Below are positions 12,486-29,587 of a stretch of 64,000 bases of DNA, in pieces; positions within the stretch are counted from its first letter, which is position 1; each line of letters begins with the position of its first letter. The stretch is taken from positions 18,814,297-18,878,296 of the forward strand of contig CM026402.1 of assembly GCA_014843695.1 (NCBI GenBank), in the 5' to 3' direction. This DNA comes from Archivesica marissinica (lineage: Eukaryota; Mollusca; Bivalvia; Venerida; Vesicomyidae). The notes below the pieces were generated by a model. That model was not told the origin of the DNA. It saw nothing but the letters and a program-made list of their open reading frames with translations, and made no database searches. Both the position numbers and the translations under genes were made by a program.

Positions 12486-12722
12486 TGAGGCACCATTTTG
12501 CTATTTATTCAGTATTTATGGATATCCATAATTCGAGTTATCAATATCCAATTATCAAAAGGAATTATGCATAATCAAAAAACGAATTATGGATATCCAA
12601 TAATCGATTTATGGATATCCAATAATCGATTTATGGATATCCAATAATCGATTTATGGATATTTAAAAATCGAATTATGGATATCGAAAATTAGTGAATA
12701 AATAGCAAAACGGCGCCTCAAA
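12486..12722. mobile_element. Palindromic MITE, family E
   Basis: TGAGGCACCATTTTGCTATT at 12487 faces AATAGCAAAACGGCGCCTCA at 12720. The centre is about four copies of a 22-bp unit with GGATATCCAATAATCGA. Confidence 0.8.
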
Positions 12723-12739
12723 CGATATTAGTAATATTT

Positions 12740-12892
12740 TAATCCGATTTCAGTGGATGCGCGTTCGCTTCAGGTGCAAAAGGTCTGGAGTTCTAGCCCC
12801 ACTGGAGCCGTTACGATCGTGCCCTTAGGCAAGGCATTTAAATTCCACAGCCTCTTCTCTCTCCCTCATGGCGATAAACTAATGCGATAAAC
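12740..12892 (+). mobile_element. SINE, family 4, partial
   Basis: Contains GGATGCGCGTTCGCTTCAGG, GGAGTTCTAGCCCC, GCCGTTACGATCGTGCCC and TTCTCTCTCCCTCATGGCG; the 3' tail is missing. Confidence 0.8.
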
Positions 12893-12987
12893 ACCCGTGT
12901 ATTCTCTCAGCAATACAAGGTACATGGCAAGTTTATTTTCAATATTCCGTCACGGTTACATAGAACATGAACGTTGAGAAGACAAGT

Positions 12988-13591
12988 GCAATACATGCAT
13001 ATATACACAATACATGCATACATATACAATACACGCATACATACACAATACATGCATACATAAACAATACATGCATACATATACAATACATGCATACATA
13101 CACAATACATGCATACATATACAATACATGCATACATATACAATACATGCATACATACACAATACATGCATACATATACAATACACGCATACATATACAA
13201 TACATGCATACATATACAATACATGCATACATATACAATACATGCATACATATACAATACATGCATACATATACAATACATGCATACATACACAATACAT
13301 GCATACATATACAATACATGCATACATACACAATACATGCATACATATACAATACATGCATACATACACAATACATGCATACATATACAATACATGCATA
13401 CATACACAATACATGCATACATATACAATACATGCATACATACACAATACATGCATACATATACAATGCATGCATACATATACAATACATGCATACATAT
13501 ACATGTACAATACATGCATACATATACAATACATGCATACATATACAATACATGCATACATATACAATACATGCATACATATACAATACAA
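12988..13591 (+). repeat. 19-bp minisatellite
   Basis: About 31 copies of ACAATACATGCATACATAT with TAC/TAT variants at the 3' end of the unit. It is stop-free in many frames on both strands, so long frames here are not genes. Confidence 0.95.
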
Positions 13592-13680
13592 TATTGCATA
13601 TTATTACTACTTTCAATTTCTATTGCATAGCTTACTATGCCGATCATATATCCACACGTATGTCTCAAAACCAAACTTAA

Positions 13681-13881
13681 ATACAGTCTACATCCGTTAT
13701 GTCGAATTCCGCCGGACCGAACAAAATACTTCGACATAACCGACGTTTGATGTAACGAGATGTTATATAAACGGAGCCAGTTATATGTAGAATGATAGTG
13801 TCTGAAATCGGACTTTGATCCGACTTCGAGATAACCGGAGAATTCGACATAACCGACTTTGACATAAACGAATGTAGACTG
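13681..13881. mobile_element. Pogo/mariner-like MITE with TA ends
   Basis: TA|CAGTCTACATCCGTTATGTC ... CGAATGTAGACTG|TA. Internal CGACATAACCGA motifs repeat several times in both orientations. Copy at 17413-17656. Confidence 0.75.
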
Positions 13882-13987
13882 TATACATGTATGCCATGGA
13901 CTATCATGGTTGGGACTAGTACGAGCGCTAGACTGTGTTTATCCAATACGCTATATATATATTGTTTGAAGAACATGTAACGTTCAA

Positions 13988-14362
13988 AATAATGAGAGCC
14001 ATCTCTAATTTTCTATTACCTCCCTTCTCAGATAAAGTCTGATTTATTCCAAAATGTGAATAGGTCCTTTTAGTTAGAATCCTTTGTTTTTACTGTTGTT
14101 CCCTAACCAGATGTTGCGGTATGATAAATGTGAATTTATCCACATCGTGTTAATTAACTAATACTATTCTTTTACAAATAAGTACCAATTGCATATACTG
14201 TATGACCTCTGTCGAGATATAATAATTTAATACTCATAAGAAGCGATAGTTGAATAAAATTGCTATCATGTTGTGCAACGGAAACAACGATAAAAACAGA
14301 GGAAAACACTTATAGGATCTATCTACTTTTAGGGAGTATTCAGGGGCAGTAACTCTCATTCT
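13988..14362 (-). mobile_element. MITE, family D, next to the Reeler start
   Basis: Minus-strand copy, from TCTCTAATTTTCTATTACC to AGTATTCAGGGGCAGTAAC. It ends 27 bp before the ATG of the Reeler gene. Confidence 0.8.
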
Positions 14363-14388
14363 TTCTTTACGCAGCTGCTCAAGGAACC

Positions 14389-18522
<4,134 letters not shown>

Positions 18523-19404
18523 TCACTTGATAGTATACAGTGACAATATCGACATAATATATTATTTTATAGTTTTAGTACTTAGATTAATATATGTATT
18601 ACATGCATTGTACAAACTGTATATTATTGATATGTGTAAGCAAGTAGAGTGGTGGAACCTATGCTCGGCGTATTCCTATGCTCGGCATATTTGTCCATTT
18701 ACATCCGTATTTAAAATATTTATATAATTCTAGGCTAATTTCGTTGACAGAGCTGAAGCAGTGTTCAGTAGCATTCCGATGCGTGTATCGGTAGCCTGAT
18801 GCAACTGTCACGTGACTGGTTCAGCAGACGAATATAAGCAAATAATTGGGAGAATATTTCCACCGAAACTGATACGGTGTATGAGCAATTCAGGTAGCTA
18901 TCCGAATTAAAAAAATATACCACTAACACGAACAATAGTTTCTATACCATTTCTGATTAAGACCAATACATGTTTTTATTCAATGATGTACTATATCAAA
19001 ATAAGATATTCAACAAGTTATCGTGAATAAATAAAAAATAGCAAGTACGCCGTGCATAGGTGCCCTGGAGTATTGATTTCCCCATATAAACGGGTGCCTA
19101 CCCGACACCGTTGCGATAGCTGAATTGAGCACCAAGGTCATATGATGAAGCTAAAACTGTCAACAAGAGTTTTTTGAAAGTTGTTTTCACGACTTAAGAA
19201 AATAATAATATACGGGAAGTGCAATTAACATTTTATACTTGTCATTATATGTCGAATTTACACCGAGGTTCCACCACTGTATGTAAATAATGTTATAATT
19301 TATCTCATAACTGTGTTTGTATCCGGTGTAATGCAGCATATATTCGTGTATGCACACACGTGTAATATACCTGGAAGGAGTATGACTGGTCGCGGCATGA
19401 CAGC
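18523..19404. other. Reeler 3' flank
   Basis: Should hold the 3' UTR. AATAAATAAAAAATAG at about 19025 is the first poly(A)-signal-like string noticed. Nothing else recognised. Confidence 0.45.
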
Positions 19405-19416
19405 TTGAATTTTAAT

Positions 19417-19674
19417 TATGTTATATTTCGGGTTTTACGCCTGCATCAGCACCATTTCGGGCTATATCGCCGGCGGGCAGTTTACCTAACAATACCTTTC
19501 CTGGGCAGGCTCCAGCGGTTAACCAGTACTTGGGTGCACCAACCTCCGTAAGAAACTGCCAACTTTCTCATATAAATGAGACACGGCCTGAGCGGGGCTC
19601 GAACCCGTGACCATCAGTGATGATAGGTTACAGTAGTATACAAGTCAGCGACCTTAACCACTCGACCACGGACT
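19417..19674 (-). mobile_element. tRNA-derived SINE, family 2, full length with 12-bp target duplication
   Basis: Minus-strand head CCGTGGTCGAGTGGTTAAGG, B box GGGTTCGAGCCCC, body GGAGGTTGGTGCACCC and tail CCGCCGGCGATATAGCCC. Perfect direct repeats TTGAATTTTAAT at 19405-19416 and 19675-19686 flank it. Confidence 0.92.
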
Positions 19675-20001
19675 TTGAATTTTAATACATTTGACATATA
19701 GTTTGGATTAAACATATTTATTCATTCATAATACACAGTACATATCTATTGTATACAGAATGGAAATGGATGTAATCGAAAGCTTAAAGCGTATTGAGAT
19801 TATTACATACATGTATAGTTTGCAAGCTTGCCTTCGTGTATTCTTTGTTGAAAATCAATACAATGCTAAATATGCACTAGTGGAATACAGTAGAGTGATT
19901 ACAAGTATTGTGTCGATTATTTACGTGGAGTTATTTGATTATCAGGGATTTTCTACGGCGTACGGATAAACCATACCGATTTCCTTCAGATGTAATAAGG
20001 C

Positions 20002-20608
20002 TTAAAGCAACATTACATCGTAAAAAGGATGTTTTGGGTAAAATATAAATACTAATGTGTGTGTGTTAACAAAAATCGAAATAGTCGCTCAGAAACGATA
20101 ACATTCAAATAAATTTAAACCGCCGTATGCGCGAATTTGTTTATCAACACACGAAATGTAAACACGCACAGCGCGCATGCGTGAAACAACAGAGGATGTA
20201 GAAAACAACGTATATATTTTGAACATGAAATACTATCTATCTCCTCTAATGTCGAACCCCTCGCGGGGATGTAGAAATATCCCTAAAAGACGTAGCTAAC
20301 AGAGGTATGAATCAACATATCAAGTAATTCAATTAAAAAAGACAACGTGGGACAAATGGGGACGATGCATTCCGGATGTAAACAAGTGCGGACGATGCGT
20401 TCCGGTTGTAAACAAGTGCGTGACCGATCAACTCGGAAAGTCCTACTTTCGGTTTCAAGTTTGTTTTATCGCAAAAAAAACACTGTTTACCAAATGAACA
20501 TAAGCATACAAAGTATAATGTTAGAATGTGTAGCAGCATTGCTACCCATACGTAAAAATTGAATTTTTCAAATATCTTTGATTTCATACGATGTAATGCT
20601 GCTTTAAA
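20002..20608 (+). mobile_element. MITE, family B
   Basis: Inverted ends CTTAAAGCAACATTACATCG and CGATGTAATGCTGCTTTAAA. Inverse copy at 24242-24697. A small block with GTCGAACCCCTCGCGGGG (about 20252) also occurs at 39709. Confidence 0.8.
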
Positions 20609-20671
20609 AGCATACTTGAAAGCAGAACACGTTTTTACCAAGTGTATAGTTGTTACTGTTGTAATGTGATA

Positions 20672-20838
20672 TACAGGATCTTACACTCATGGTGATTGCA
20701 TGTCATATTTTATGAAACGAGTTTTGGAATTTTGATATTAAGCCCGCCAAAGCGCTCGCTTAGTAGCAACATTCCAAACTCGTTTAATAAATTATGAATA
20801 TGGTATGAAATCACCACGGGCGTAAGATCCTATATTTA
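20672..20838. mobile_element. Palindromic MITE, family F
   Basis: AGGATCTTACACTCATGGTG ... CACCACGGGCGTAAGATCCT, about 165 bp, with ATGAAACGAGTTTTGGAAT facing TTCCAAACTCGTTTAAT. The same arms form the core of the foldback at 53014-54148. Confidence 0.8.
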
Positions 20839-20918
20839 TAGTGGCATTCGTAACATAATCAACATTCATAATATTAACAGAAATACCCGGTCCAGTGAGT
20901 GGGCCTATTGGCCATGCA

Positions 20919-23086
20919 CCTAAACATGATGGTATATACATTGTAAGTGGGCATATATGTCACATAAACATGATGGTATATACATTGAAAGTGGGTATAT
21001 ATGTCACATAAACATGATGGTATATACATTGTAAGTGGGCATATATGTCACATAAACATGATGGTATATACATTGTAAGTGGGTATATATGTCACATAAA
21101 CATGATGGTATATACATTGTAGGTAGGTATATATGTCACATAAACATGATGGTATATACATTGTAGGTGGGTATATATGTCACATAAACATGATGGTATA
21201 TACATTGTAGGTAGGTATATATGTCACATAAACATGATGGTATATACATTGTAGGTAGGTATATATGTCACATACACGTGATGGTATATACATTGTAGGT
21301 AGGTATATATGTCACCTAAACATGATGGTATATACATTGTAAGTGGGCATATATGTCACATAAACATGATGGTATATACATTGAAAGTGGGTATATATGT
21401 TACCTAAACATGATGGTATATACATTGTAAGTGGGCATATATGTCACATAAACATGATGGTATATACATTGTAAGTGGGTATATATGTCACATAAACATG
21501 ATGGTATATACATTGTAGGTAGGTATATATGTCGCATAAACATGATGGTATATACATTGTAGGTAGGTATATATGTCACATAAACATGATGGTATATACA
21601 TTGTAGGTAGGTATATATGTCACATAAACATGATGGTATATACATTGTAGGTAGGTATATATGTCACATACACGTGATGGTATATACATTGTAGGTAGGT
21701 ATATATGTCACCTAAACATGATGGTATATACATTGTAAGTGGGCATATATGTCACATAAACATGATGGTATATACATTGAAAGTGGGTATATATGTCACC
21801 TAAACATGATGGTATATACATTGTAAGTGGGCATATATGTCACATAAACATGATGGTATATACATTGTAGGTAGGTATATATGTCACATAAACATGATGG
21901 TATATACATTGTAAGTGGGTATATATGTCACATAAACATGATGGTATATACATTGTAGGTAGGTATATATGTCACATAAACATGATGGTATATACATTGT
22001 AGGTAGGTATATATGTCACATAAACATGATGGTATATACATTGTAGGTAGGTATATATGTCACATAAACATGATGGTATATACATTGTAGGTAGGTATAT
22101 ATGTCACATAAACATGATGGTATATACATTGTAGATGGGTATATATGTCACATACACGTGATGGTATATACATTGTAGGTAGGTATATATGTCACCTAAA
22201 CATGATGGTATATACATTGTAGGTGGGTATATATGTCACATAAACATGATGGTATATACATTGTAGGTGGGTATATATGTCACATAAACATGATGGTATA
22301 TACATTGTAGGTGGGTATATATGTCACATAAACATGATGGTATATACATTGTAGGTGGGTATATATGTCACATAAACATGATGGTATATACATTGTAGGT
22401 GGGTATATATGTCACATAAACATGATGGTATATACATTGTAGGTAGGTATATATGTCACATAAACATGATGGTATATACATTGTAGATGGGTATATATGT
22501 CACATACACGTGATGGTATATACATTGTAGGTAGGTATATATGTCACCTAAACATGATGGTATATACATTGTAGGTGGGTATATATGTCACATAAACATG
22601 ATGGTATATACATTGTAGGTGGGTATATATGTCACATAAACATGATGGTATATACATTGTAGGTGGGTATATATGTCACATAAACATGATGGTATATACA
22701 TTGTAGGTGGGTATATATGTCACATAAACATGATGGTATATACATTGTAGGTGGGTATATATGTCACATAAACATGATGGTATATACACTGTAAGTGGGT
22801 ATATATGTCACATAAACATGATGGTATATACATTGTAAGTGGGCATATATGTCACATAAACATGATGGTATATACATTGTAAGTGGGTATATATGTCACA
22901 TAAACATGATGGTATATACATTGTAGGTGGGTATATATGTCACATAAACATGATGGTATATACATTGAAAGTGGGTATATATGTCACCTAAACATGATGG
23001 TATATGCGTTGCACGTGGGTATATATGTCACATAAACATGATGGTATATGCGTTGTACGTGGGTATATATGTCACCTAAACATGAC
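20919..23086 (+). repeat. 44-bp satellite, about 49 copies
   Basis: Unit CATGATGGTATATACATTGT + AGGTAGGTATATATGTCACATAAA, with AAGTGGGC, AGGTGGG and other variants. A rare CACGTGATGG variant at 21275, 21671, 22155 and 22507 is spaced 396, 484 and 352 bp, all multiples of 44. Confidence 0.95.
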
Positions 23087-23282
23087 AGTGTAATAGGCCT
23101 ACATCATAGAATTAGATGCAATGGTGAGGTACACAAAGGGCTCTTCTATGAGTTATCCGTATACGTGATCCATACCGTGATATGTTATGCGTAGCACATA
23201 GGGGGGGGGGGATACATTTATATATACGTATGTCCGTGCGTTCGTGTGTGCGTATCACCTGCCATTACTAGTTATTAAAGTT

Positions 23283-23515
23283 GGTCGTCCAATTAGCCCA
23301 GTAGTAAGCACGCTCGCTTCTCACCAATGCAACCCGGGTCCGAACCCCGGACCGGGAATTATGTGAGATGGTACGGTGGTCGCCATATCGGACAGGTGGG
23401 CTTTCCCCGGGAAATGCCCGCATATAAGCTTTCATCCGCGCCAACGAGAATAATTAGTATGTATCAAGGTGTCAAAGCATGTTTCGCATTGTATAATAAA
23501 TAATAAAGTTTATAA
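23283..23515 (+). mobile_element. tRNA-derived SINE, family 5
   Basis: Head CCAATTAGCCCAGTAGTAAG / GGGTCCGAACCCC, body GAGATGGTACGGTGGTCGCC, tail GCTTTCATCCGCGCCAACGA and GCATGTTTCGCATTG. Confidence 0.85.
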
Positions 23516-23914
23516 GGAAAATGACTGAAATAACTCAGTTGACAGCGCATTGAACTATTGCAGATATGTTTTGAACTCTTGTGGGATATGTGAACGACCC
23601 TCAAGTGATGCGAGCATTCGCGAGTTCGAGCATGGCACATGTCGTATTGTTTTCTTGTCTGAATGTGTTAGTGTTATATTTTGTTGCGTGTTGTAGCAAT
23701 TTGTTCCTGAAAATCTCGCAACGAACTCCTGAAAATGTGCACATACGTTAAATAATTTACTGTATTAGGTAATGACCGACTTACCTTTGAAGTAAAAATA
23801 CACATCTTCCTACGAGCCCAGGGCTTCATAGCAGCAACTAAGCGTTTCGAGATCTAATCATTTACCATGAATGTCCGACCTGCGCAGCGTATGAGACAGT
23901 ACCTATTTTGTTCT

Positions 23915-24110
23915 ACTAATCCTCGAACCGGGAAGTATGTGAGATGGTACGGTGGTCGCCAGATCGGACAGGTGGGTTTTCCCCGGGTACTCCGGTTTCC
24001 TCCCCACATGAATGACCACATTTACGCTTTCATCCGCGCAAACTAGAGTGATTAATATGAGTTGTTAAAACTTGCTTCGCAATCGGTGTAAAATAAATAA
24101 AGTTTAAACT
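23915..24110 (+). mobile_element. SINE, family 5, 5'-truncated
   Basis: Starts in the B box (CCTCGAACCGGGAAG) and runs through GGTACGGTGGTCGCCAGATC to CTTCGCAATCGGTGTAAAA. Confidence 0.82.
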
Positions 24111-24241
24111 TTGTTCTACTAATGTTATAAATTAACATTATTTTATTATTAAAATTCAGTATCAAGTTTAAACAAGATCGATTTAATATTAGTCAATGTA
24201 TTAGCCAATACCTACCATCCGCTGACTGACTAGTACATTTA

Positions 24242-24697
24242 TTTAAAGCAGCCCTATATCGTATGAAATAAAAGATATTTGAAAAATTCAAATTTTACGT
24301 ATGGGTGCTACGCATTCTTAAATTATAATTTGTATAATTATGTTCAATTAGTAAAAAGTATGTTTTGCGATAAAACAAACTCGAAACCGAAAGTAGGACT
24401 TTCCGAATCGGTCGGTCAAGCGCAATTATTTACAATCGGAACCTGATTTACATTAGGAATGCATCGTCCCCCTTCGGCAATGATGAAAACAAACATGGCA
24501 TATCCGCTGTTGTTTCACGCATGCGCGCTGTGCGTGTTTAATTTCGTTTGTTGATAAACAAATTCGCGTATACGACGGTTTATATTGATTTGAATTTTAT
24601 CGTTTCTGAGAGACTATTTCGATTTTTGGAAACACACACATATTAGTATTATATTTTACCATAAACACCCTTTATTACGATGTAATGCTGCTTTAAA
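24242..24697 (-). mobile_element. MITE, family B
   Basis: TTTAAAGCAGCCCTATATCG ... CGATGTAATGCTGCTTTAAA. Shares CGCATGCGCGCTGTGCGTG with the copy at 20002-20608. Confidence 0.8.
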
Positions 24698-24831
24698 GTC
24701 GCCACTGCATAAATGCATTTGTGCGACTGTTACATCCATTGACCACTATGTGCTAAATGTATATGTTTGCAAACTCCACTATGGAAAGGAATTAGTATAA
24801 TTAGTTTAATCATATGTTATTACAAATCACA

Positions 24832-25102
24832 GACGGATCTGTAGTCCAGTGATAGCACGCTGGACTGGTAATTCAGGGATCGCAGGTTCGATCCTCCGTC
24901 TGACCCTAATACAATTAACAGTCTTTCAGATGGGACTTTAAACCGTGCTGTACACCGTGCACGTAAAAGAACCAGATGAGACTCTGGAATGGGTCTCTGT
25001 TTGTATCATTACACTATCCTCCAAAAATCTAAAATGACTAAACTCTTCAGGAGGCGTCGCTCATATGGGCAACCGATAGCGACGATAAATAAACGTAAAA
25101 CA
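24832..25102 (+). mobile_element. tRNA-derived SINE, family 1, full length
   Basis: All family 1 parts are present with a small deletion around the CCGAGGTCTCG box. Near-identical TTATTACAAATCA (left) and TTATTGCAAATCA (right) flank it. Confidence 0.9.
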
Positions 25103-25105
25103 CAT

Positions 25106-25536
25106 TTATTGCAAATCAATAGTTAATGTTATGCACATAACGATACAATACATAGTATAAACATGCAAATGGTTTGGGCCACACGTTTTGACAACATTAG
25201 ATAACGGCCCGAACTAGAAAGTCTATCTAACGTATGATTAACTAAATGACAGATTATCCAAAAATAGGATAACAATAAAACTGAACCAAGGGATAATAGA
25301 GAGAAAAAAGATAGATAGATAAAAAATCGATATAGATTGATACAAATGACTCATGATTCTAACGGATGCCCCTCATATCACGCCCAGCCCCGAACCCATG
25401 ACTCCGTCTCAAAGGCACATAACGTATACTTAATTCAAGAGAGCAGTGCCGAAAAACGATGAGAATTAGTACAAACTACAAAGCATTTTAATATGCTTGT
25501 TTTCCAATCCAAATGTTTTCTATTTCACCACTGTAT
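25106..25536. other. Unassigned sequence
   Basis: Purine-rich GATAGATAGAT stretch at 25300-25340; nothing coding recognised. Confidence 0.45.
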
Positions 25537-26389
25537 TTAGTCAAGTCGGTATATGGAAAATACCCCCTCAACCCCCCAAATATTGCTACAAAAGGTTTCT
25601 CAACTGATTCTGGTAGGGCTTAGCATACTTTATAACATACTAAAGGTTTACCAAAGTAGGACCCCCGGAAAAGTTTTTCAAGATGGCCGCCGAAACCTCT
25701 TAATGATCATAACTATGTAACTATCAACTCAAATTTGATAATCTTTGTGACTATCCCAAGGTTTTTGGGGGCAAAGAACACATTAAGATCATACAATATG
25801 ACGTTGGCCTATATATGTAACACAAAACTCCAATATGGCGTAAAAAATGGCCGCTAACACCTCCAAATGACCGCAACTCCATAACTATTGATTCAAATTT
25901 GATGATCTATCCCCAGATATTTGGGGACAAGGAACACATTAAGACAACTTTGGATATCACTTAGCTGTTGAATCATTATGAAATTGAACTCATGACCTAA
26001 TGCACAAACACCTTTGTCCATAGAATAAGTTTCAGAGCGTTCAGTTTTGAGTGTCATACTCCTCCTCAGTATCGACCCCTTGAGTGTTGTTTGGATTGTC
26101 ACAGTTTTCAGTTTGGCAAGGGCCACATGCAGCAGTGCAGGGGAGTCCATAGCGTCTGTATCTACATCGACAGAATTTTGCATCCCCCCGAACAGCTGCA
26201 AAGGATCATTTTCAAGAGTTCGTCGGGCGCAGCATTGTTTTGGGTCATAACTGGAATTCATTGGTTCATTTCATTTGCCATCCTTTGGTAAACTTTTAGT
26301 ATGTTAAAAAGTACACTAAAACCTACCAGAATCAGTTGAGAAACCTTTTTTAGCAATTTGTTTGGGGATAAACTGTATTTTGACCTGAC
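25537..26389. mobile_element. Non-autonomous TIR DNA transposon of about 850 bp
   Basis: TAGTCAAGTCGGTATATGG faces a right end reading TAGTCAGGTCAAAATACAG in reverse. The strongest inverted part is AAAGGTTTCTCAACTGATTC (about 25594) against GAATCAGTTGAGAAACCTTT (about 26348). Two subterminal direct repeats of about 110 bp (25680, 25845) hold ATGGCCGC and GGGGACAAGGAACACATTAAG-like blocks. A 122-aa minus frame (25893-26261) has no recognisable domain. Confidence 0.75.
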
Positions 26390-26423
26390 TAATTATTGTA
26401 TATTATGTTCTGAATAAAATATG

Positions 26424-26938
26424 TTTAAAGCGACATTACATCGGTGAAAACGCAAATGTCTGCAGAATGTAATTTGCTATTATATGGTATAATTTCCCCC
26501 CAAAATAGTATATTAGAATAGTATATTAGTAAATAGTATTTCAACAAATAAACAAACGTCGTATATGCGGTTTGTTGACATAACAAAATAATGTAAATAG
26601 GGGCGACATTCATGCATAATACAACGATTTATCCTGAATAACACGAGATATGGTACATAGTTACCGTTATATCTCACATGTGTGCCAATGCATATTTATT
26701 TGTAGACTAATTTTAGTAAAATTATCTCTAATCAAAAGTATCGCGTGTTTAGTATTGACTCCAATGACAAACAAACGTCAATTCAGGAGCGCACTTTTGA
26801 AAGTTTGTATACGACAACAACTGTTTATTTATTCAATGTTAGTGTTCGAATGTATTCAGAAGAATGTGTAGTAGCTATGCATTTGTACGTGAAAACAATG
26901 CATTTGATTTGATTTTTGCAATGCAATGTCACTTTAAA
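26424..26938 (+). mobile_element. MITE, family A, 515 bp
   Basis: TTTAAAGCGACATTACATCG ... GCAATGCAATGTCACTTTAAA. Internal GTTTGTTGACATAACAAAA. A second copy (54472-55942) is split by a pogo-like element; a partial copy lies at 45197-45350. Confidence 0.82.
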
Positions 26939-27677
26939 ATAAATCCGGAAAATAATAAAAATATTCAAATGATATATAAAAAAAGAAAAGAATACATCTG
27001 TCTTCAAGCGCGTCATTTGTAATATGTGTAACTAACGAGTACTGTGTTTAAATTTAATTAACTCCCTTGTAACTGAGTGTGTACAGATGGAGCTAATATC
27101 TGATTTATCCACATAATTATACAACCTTACGTATTATTGATCTGCAACATGAGTCGCGCTATTTTCTAAGCATTCATGGAATTGCAAAGTGTCTTCTGCT
27201 TATTAAAAAGATATGGAGGATATTTGTGTTTATGGCTTAAGATATGAATTTATTGCATCGAGTGATCACCGACATTTGGATTTCCATGAGCTGCGTGAGC
27301 CATATTTCGATGATCGCGATATGAAATAAAATCATATCTTACAGTAATAAATAGCAACTCTTTTTCTTTTATGATTTCCACAATGATATTGGCTAATACA
27401 ATAATTTGTTATCAAATTGTGTTCATTTTAACTGCCCTATTGGGAGCCTCTTAACACTACAATACACAATCGCACAGTCACTTATGCTAATGTGAACGCT
27501 CGCAATAAAAAAGTTAGGTATAATTTTCAAATATATTACTTTATAATTAACTGTTTATAATTTTCAAAACAGTGAAAGGTAGTATTTTCTTTCGCTGAGA
27601 AAACTTATTTGCGCCAATTTTATTGGCGGAAAGCATAAAGAAAAAACATGACAATGATTATAGATATTATTCAGAGA
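26939..27677. other. Unassigned sequence
   Basis: AT-rich, no coding match on either strand. Confidence 0.5.
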
Positions 27678-27896
27678 TTCATGAGGATTCATTCATGAGG
27701 ATTCATTCATGAAGATTCATTCATGAGGATTCATTCATGAAGATTCATTCATGAAGATCCATTCATGAGGATTCATTCATGAAGATTCATTCATGAAGAT
27801 CCATTCATGAGGATTCATTCATGAAGATTCATTCATGAGGATTCATTCATGAAGATTCATTCATGAGGATTCATTCATGAGGATTCATTCACGAAT
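27678..27896 (+). repeat. 14-bp minisatellite
   Basis: About 16 copies of GARGATTCATTCAT. Confidence 0.93.
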
Positions 27897-28745
27897 CATT
27901 GGTGCAAGGAATTACTCATACCCTAATACTCAAGATTATCGTACATATAGGTCTAAGATAGGATATTATTTCTAACAGCAATGTTGCTGTTTCCGCTAAT
28001 AAATAAAAGTCAGATTGAAAATAATTATGTTAGAATGTGTATTGTTATTACTGGCTCCTTGTATTTGACTGCCCAAAGTGTTATAAGTTACACTCGAACA
28101 GCTCTCATGAAACTTCCGGGGCAATGAATGACGAACATATGTTAACTGCGTTTCTAATCTACCTTACGGTAGCCAACAGTGTGTTCCAAAGGTCATTCGT
28201 CAGAGAAATATGGTTAAAATAGCACATAATCAACGTAGCAATACGTAACCATGTCAGGAATGCAACTCACACAACTTCAAGACGATTGGTTTACCTACTT
28301 TCATCAATCAATCAGAGTCCATCGATCTCCCCATTGCGTACACGTCGCGGTCGGGGCACATCTCGCAGCAGCAGCGTAGGATACTGGAATTGTCACACGC
28401 GTCACCATCGCTGACCACCATCGGAAGTGGTGGAAGTATGGACATACCATGGAGCGACCGAGACGGCCAGATGTCGAACTGTCAGATCCGTTTATATGCT
28501 GCTGCGGGATGACCAACAGTGCGGAGGGTGGCCCTAAAAAGCGCCGTTCAGAAAGAGAAGATCATCAGGACTTGTCGCCCTGGAGATGAAGAAGATACCT
28601 ACCACAGCTGTCGTTTTATCGCACCATCATCGAATACTTCAAGACCATCACACTACAAGACAACAATCTACAACTCTACCAGACACTTCACGAATAATCG
28701 ATGTTGATAATCAACTTAGAATGCTCGTCCACATGGTTCGCCGGC

Positions 28746-28749
28746 GGCG

Positions 28750-28795
<46 letters not shown>

Positions 28796-28796
28796 G

Positions 28797-28830
<34 letters not shown>

Positions 28831-28834
28831 CTTC
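28746..28834 (+). repeat. (CTA)n microsatellite
   Basis: About 29 triplets with one GCT interruption, at the edge of a locally GC-richer segment (28300-28740) that has no recognisable coding match. Confidence 0.95.
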
Positions 28835-29032
28835 TAGCACATACTCATCGTGGACAAGAATATATTTGGGAAAGAACCGACGAAGAACCACATGATCACA
28901 ATATCAAGTTTACATTCCATTAGGCATCAACACCAAGTCACCCAATAATCGACATTGCCTAGCACGTTTTGATCGTTTATATACAAAATGTATATATTTG
29001 TGATGCTGAGGTGATTGGTAAACATTTTTACA

Positions 29033-29272
29033 TAATATTTTACAACGATTGCGAAGCAAGTTTAAACAACTTATATTAACCACTCTCGTTGGCGCGGATG
29101 AAAGCGAATATGTGGTCATTCGTGTGGGAGGAAATCGGAGTACCCGTAGAAAACCCATATGTGCGATCTGGCGATCTGGTTACCACAGTACCATCTCACA
29201 TACTTCCAGGACCGAGGATCGAACGCGGGTTTCATTGGTGAGCGCGCTAATCACTGCGCTAATCGGACAGCC
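29033..29272 (-). mobile_element. tRNA-derived SINE, family 5
   Basis: Minus-strand copy from ACGATTGCGAAGCAAG to the head (GCGCTAATCACTGCGCTAAT). Confidence 0.85.
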
Positions 29273-29587
29273 AAATAAAGCAAATAAAGTTACACACCAC
29301 CATCGACATCCATTTCCAAATAAATCCTTTACTGTGGGTTTCTTTTGAAATTTATAATTACTGTAATATGATACATTGTAATGAAAGGGTCTCAAGTTAT
29401 TGTTGACGATTACTATGCTCTCATTTCATAGTAGAAAGTAATGTATGCGAACTGTTACTGTAACAGCATGGACCACAGAGGATACAGACAATGAAGGGCA
29501 CGGATTAAATTGTACATGCCAGTAATATAATAGGTGGAGATTATAATCTAAAATAAAAATTCACACAAATTTAGACATTATGAATAC

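Noticed and set aside
12907..13739. Long frames on both strands rich in MHTYTIHAYI or CMHVLYMYACIV
   Set aside because: Pure translations of the 19-bp minisatellite; similar length in several frames and no start context or homology.
20919..23086. CRISPR-like array
   Set aside because: Units are directly adjacent with no unique spacers; this is a eukaryotic satellite. The same holds for all other arrays here.
28304..28707. Possible coding sequence in a GC-richer stretch
   Set aside because: Short frames on both strands without domain, splice pattern or homology that I recognise.
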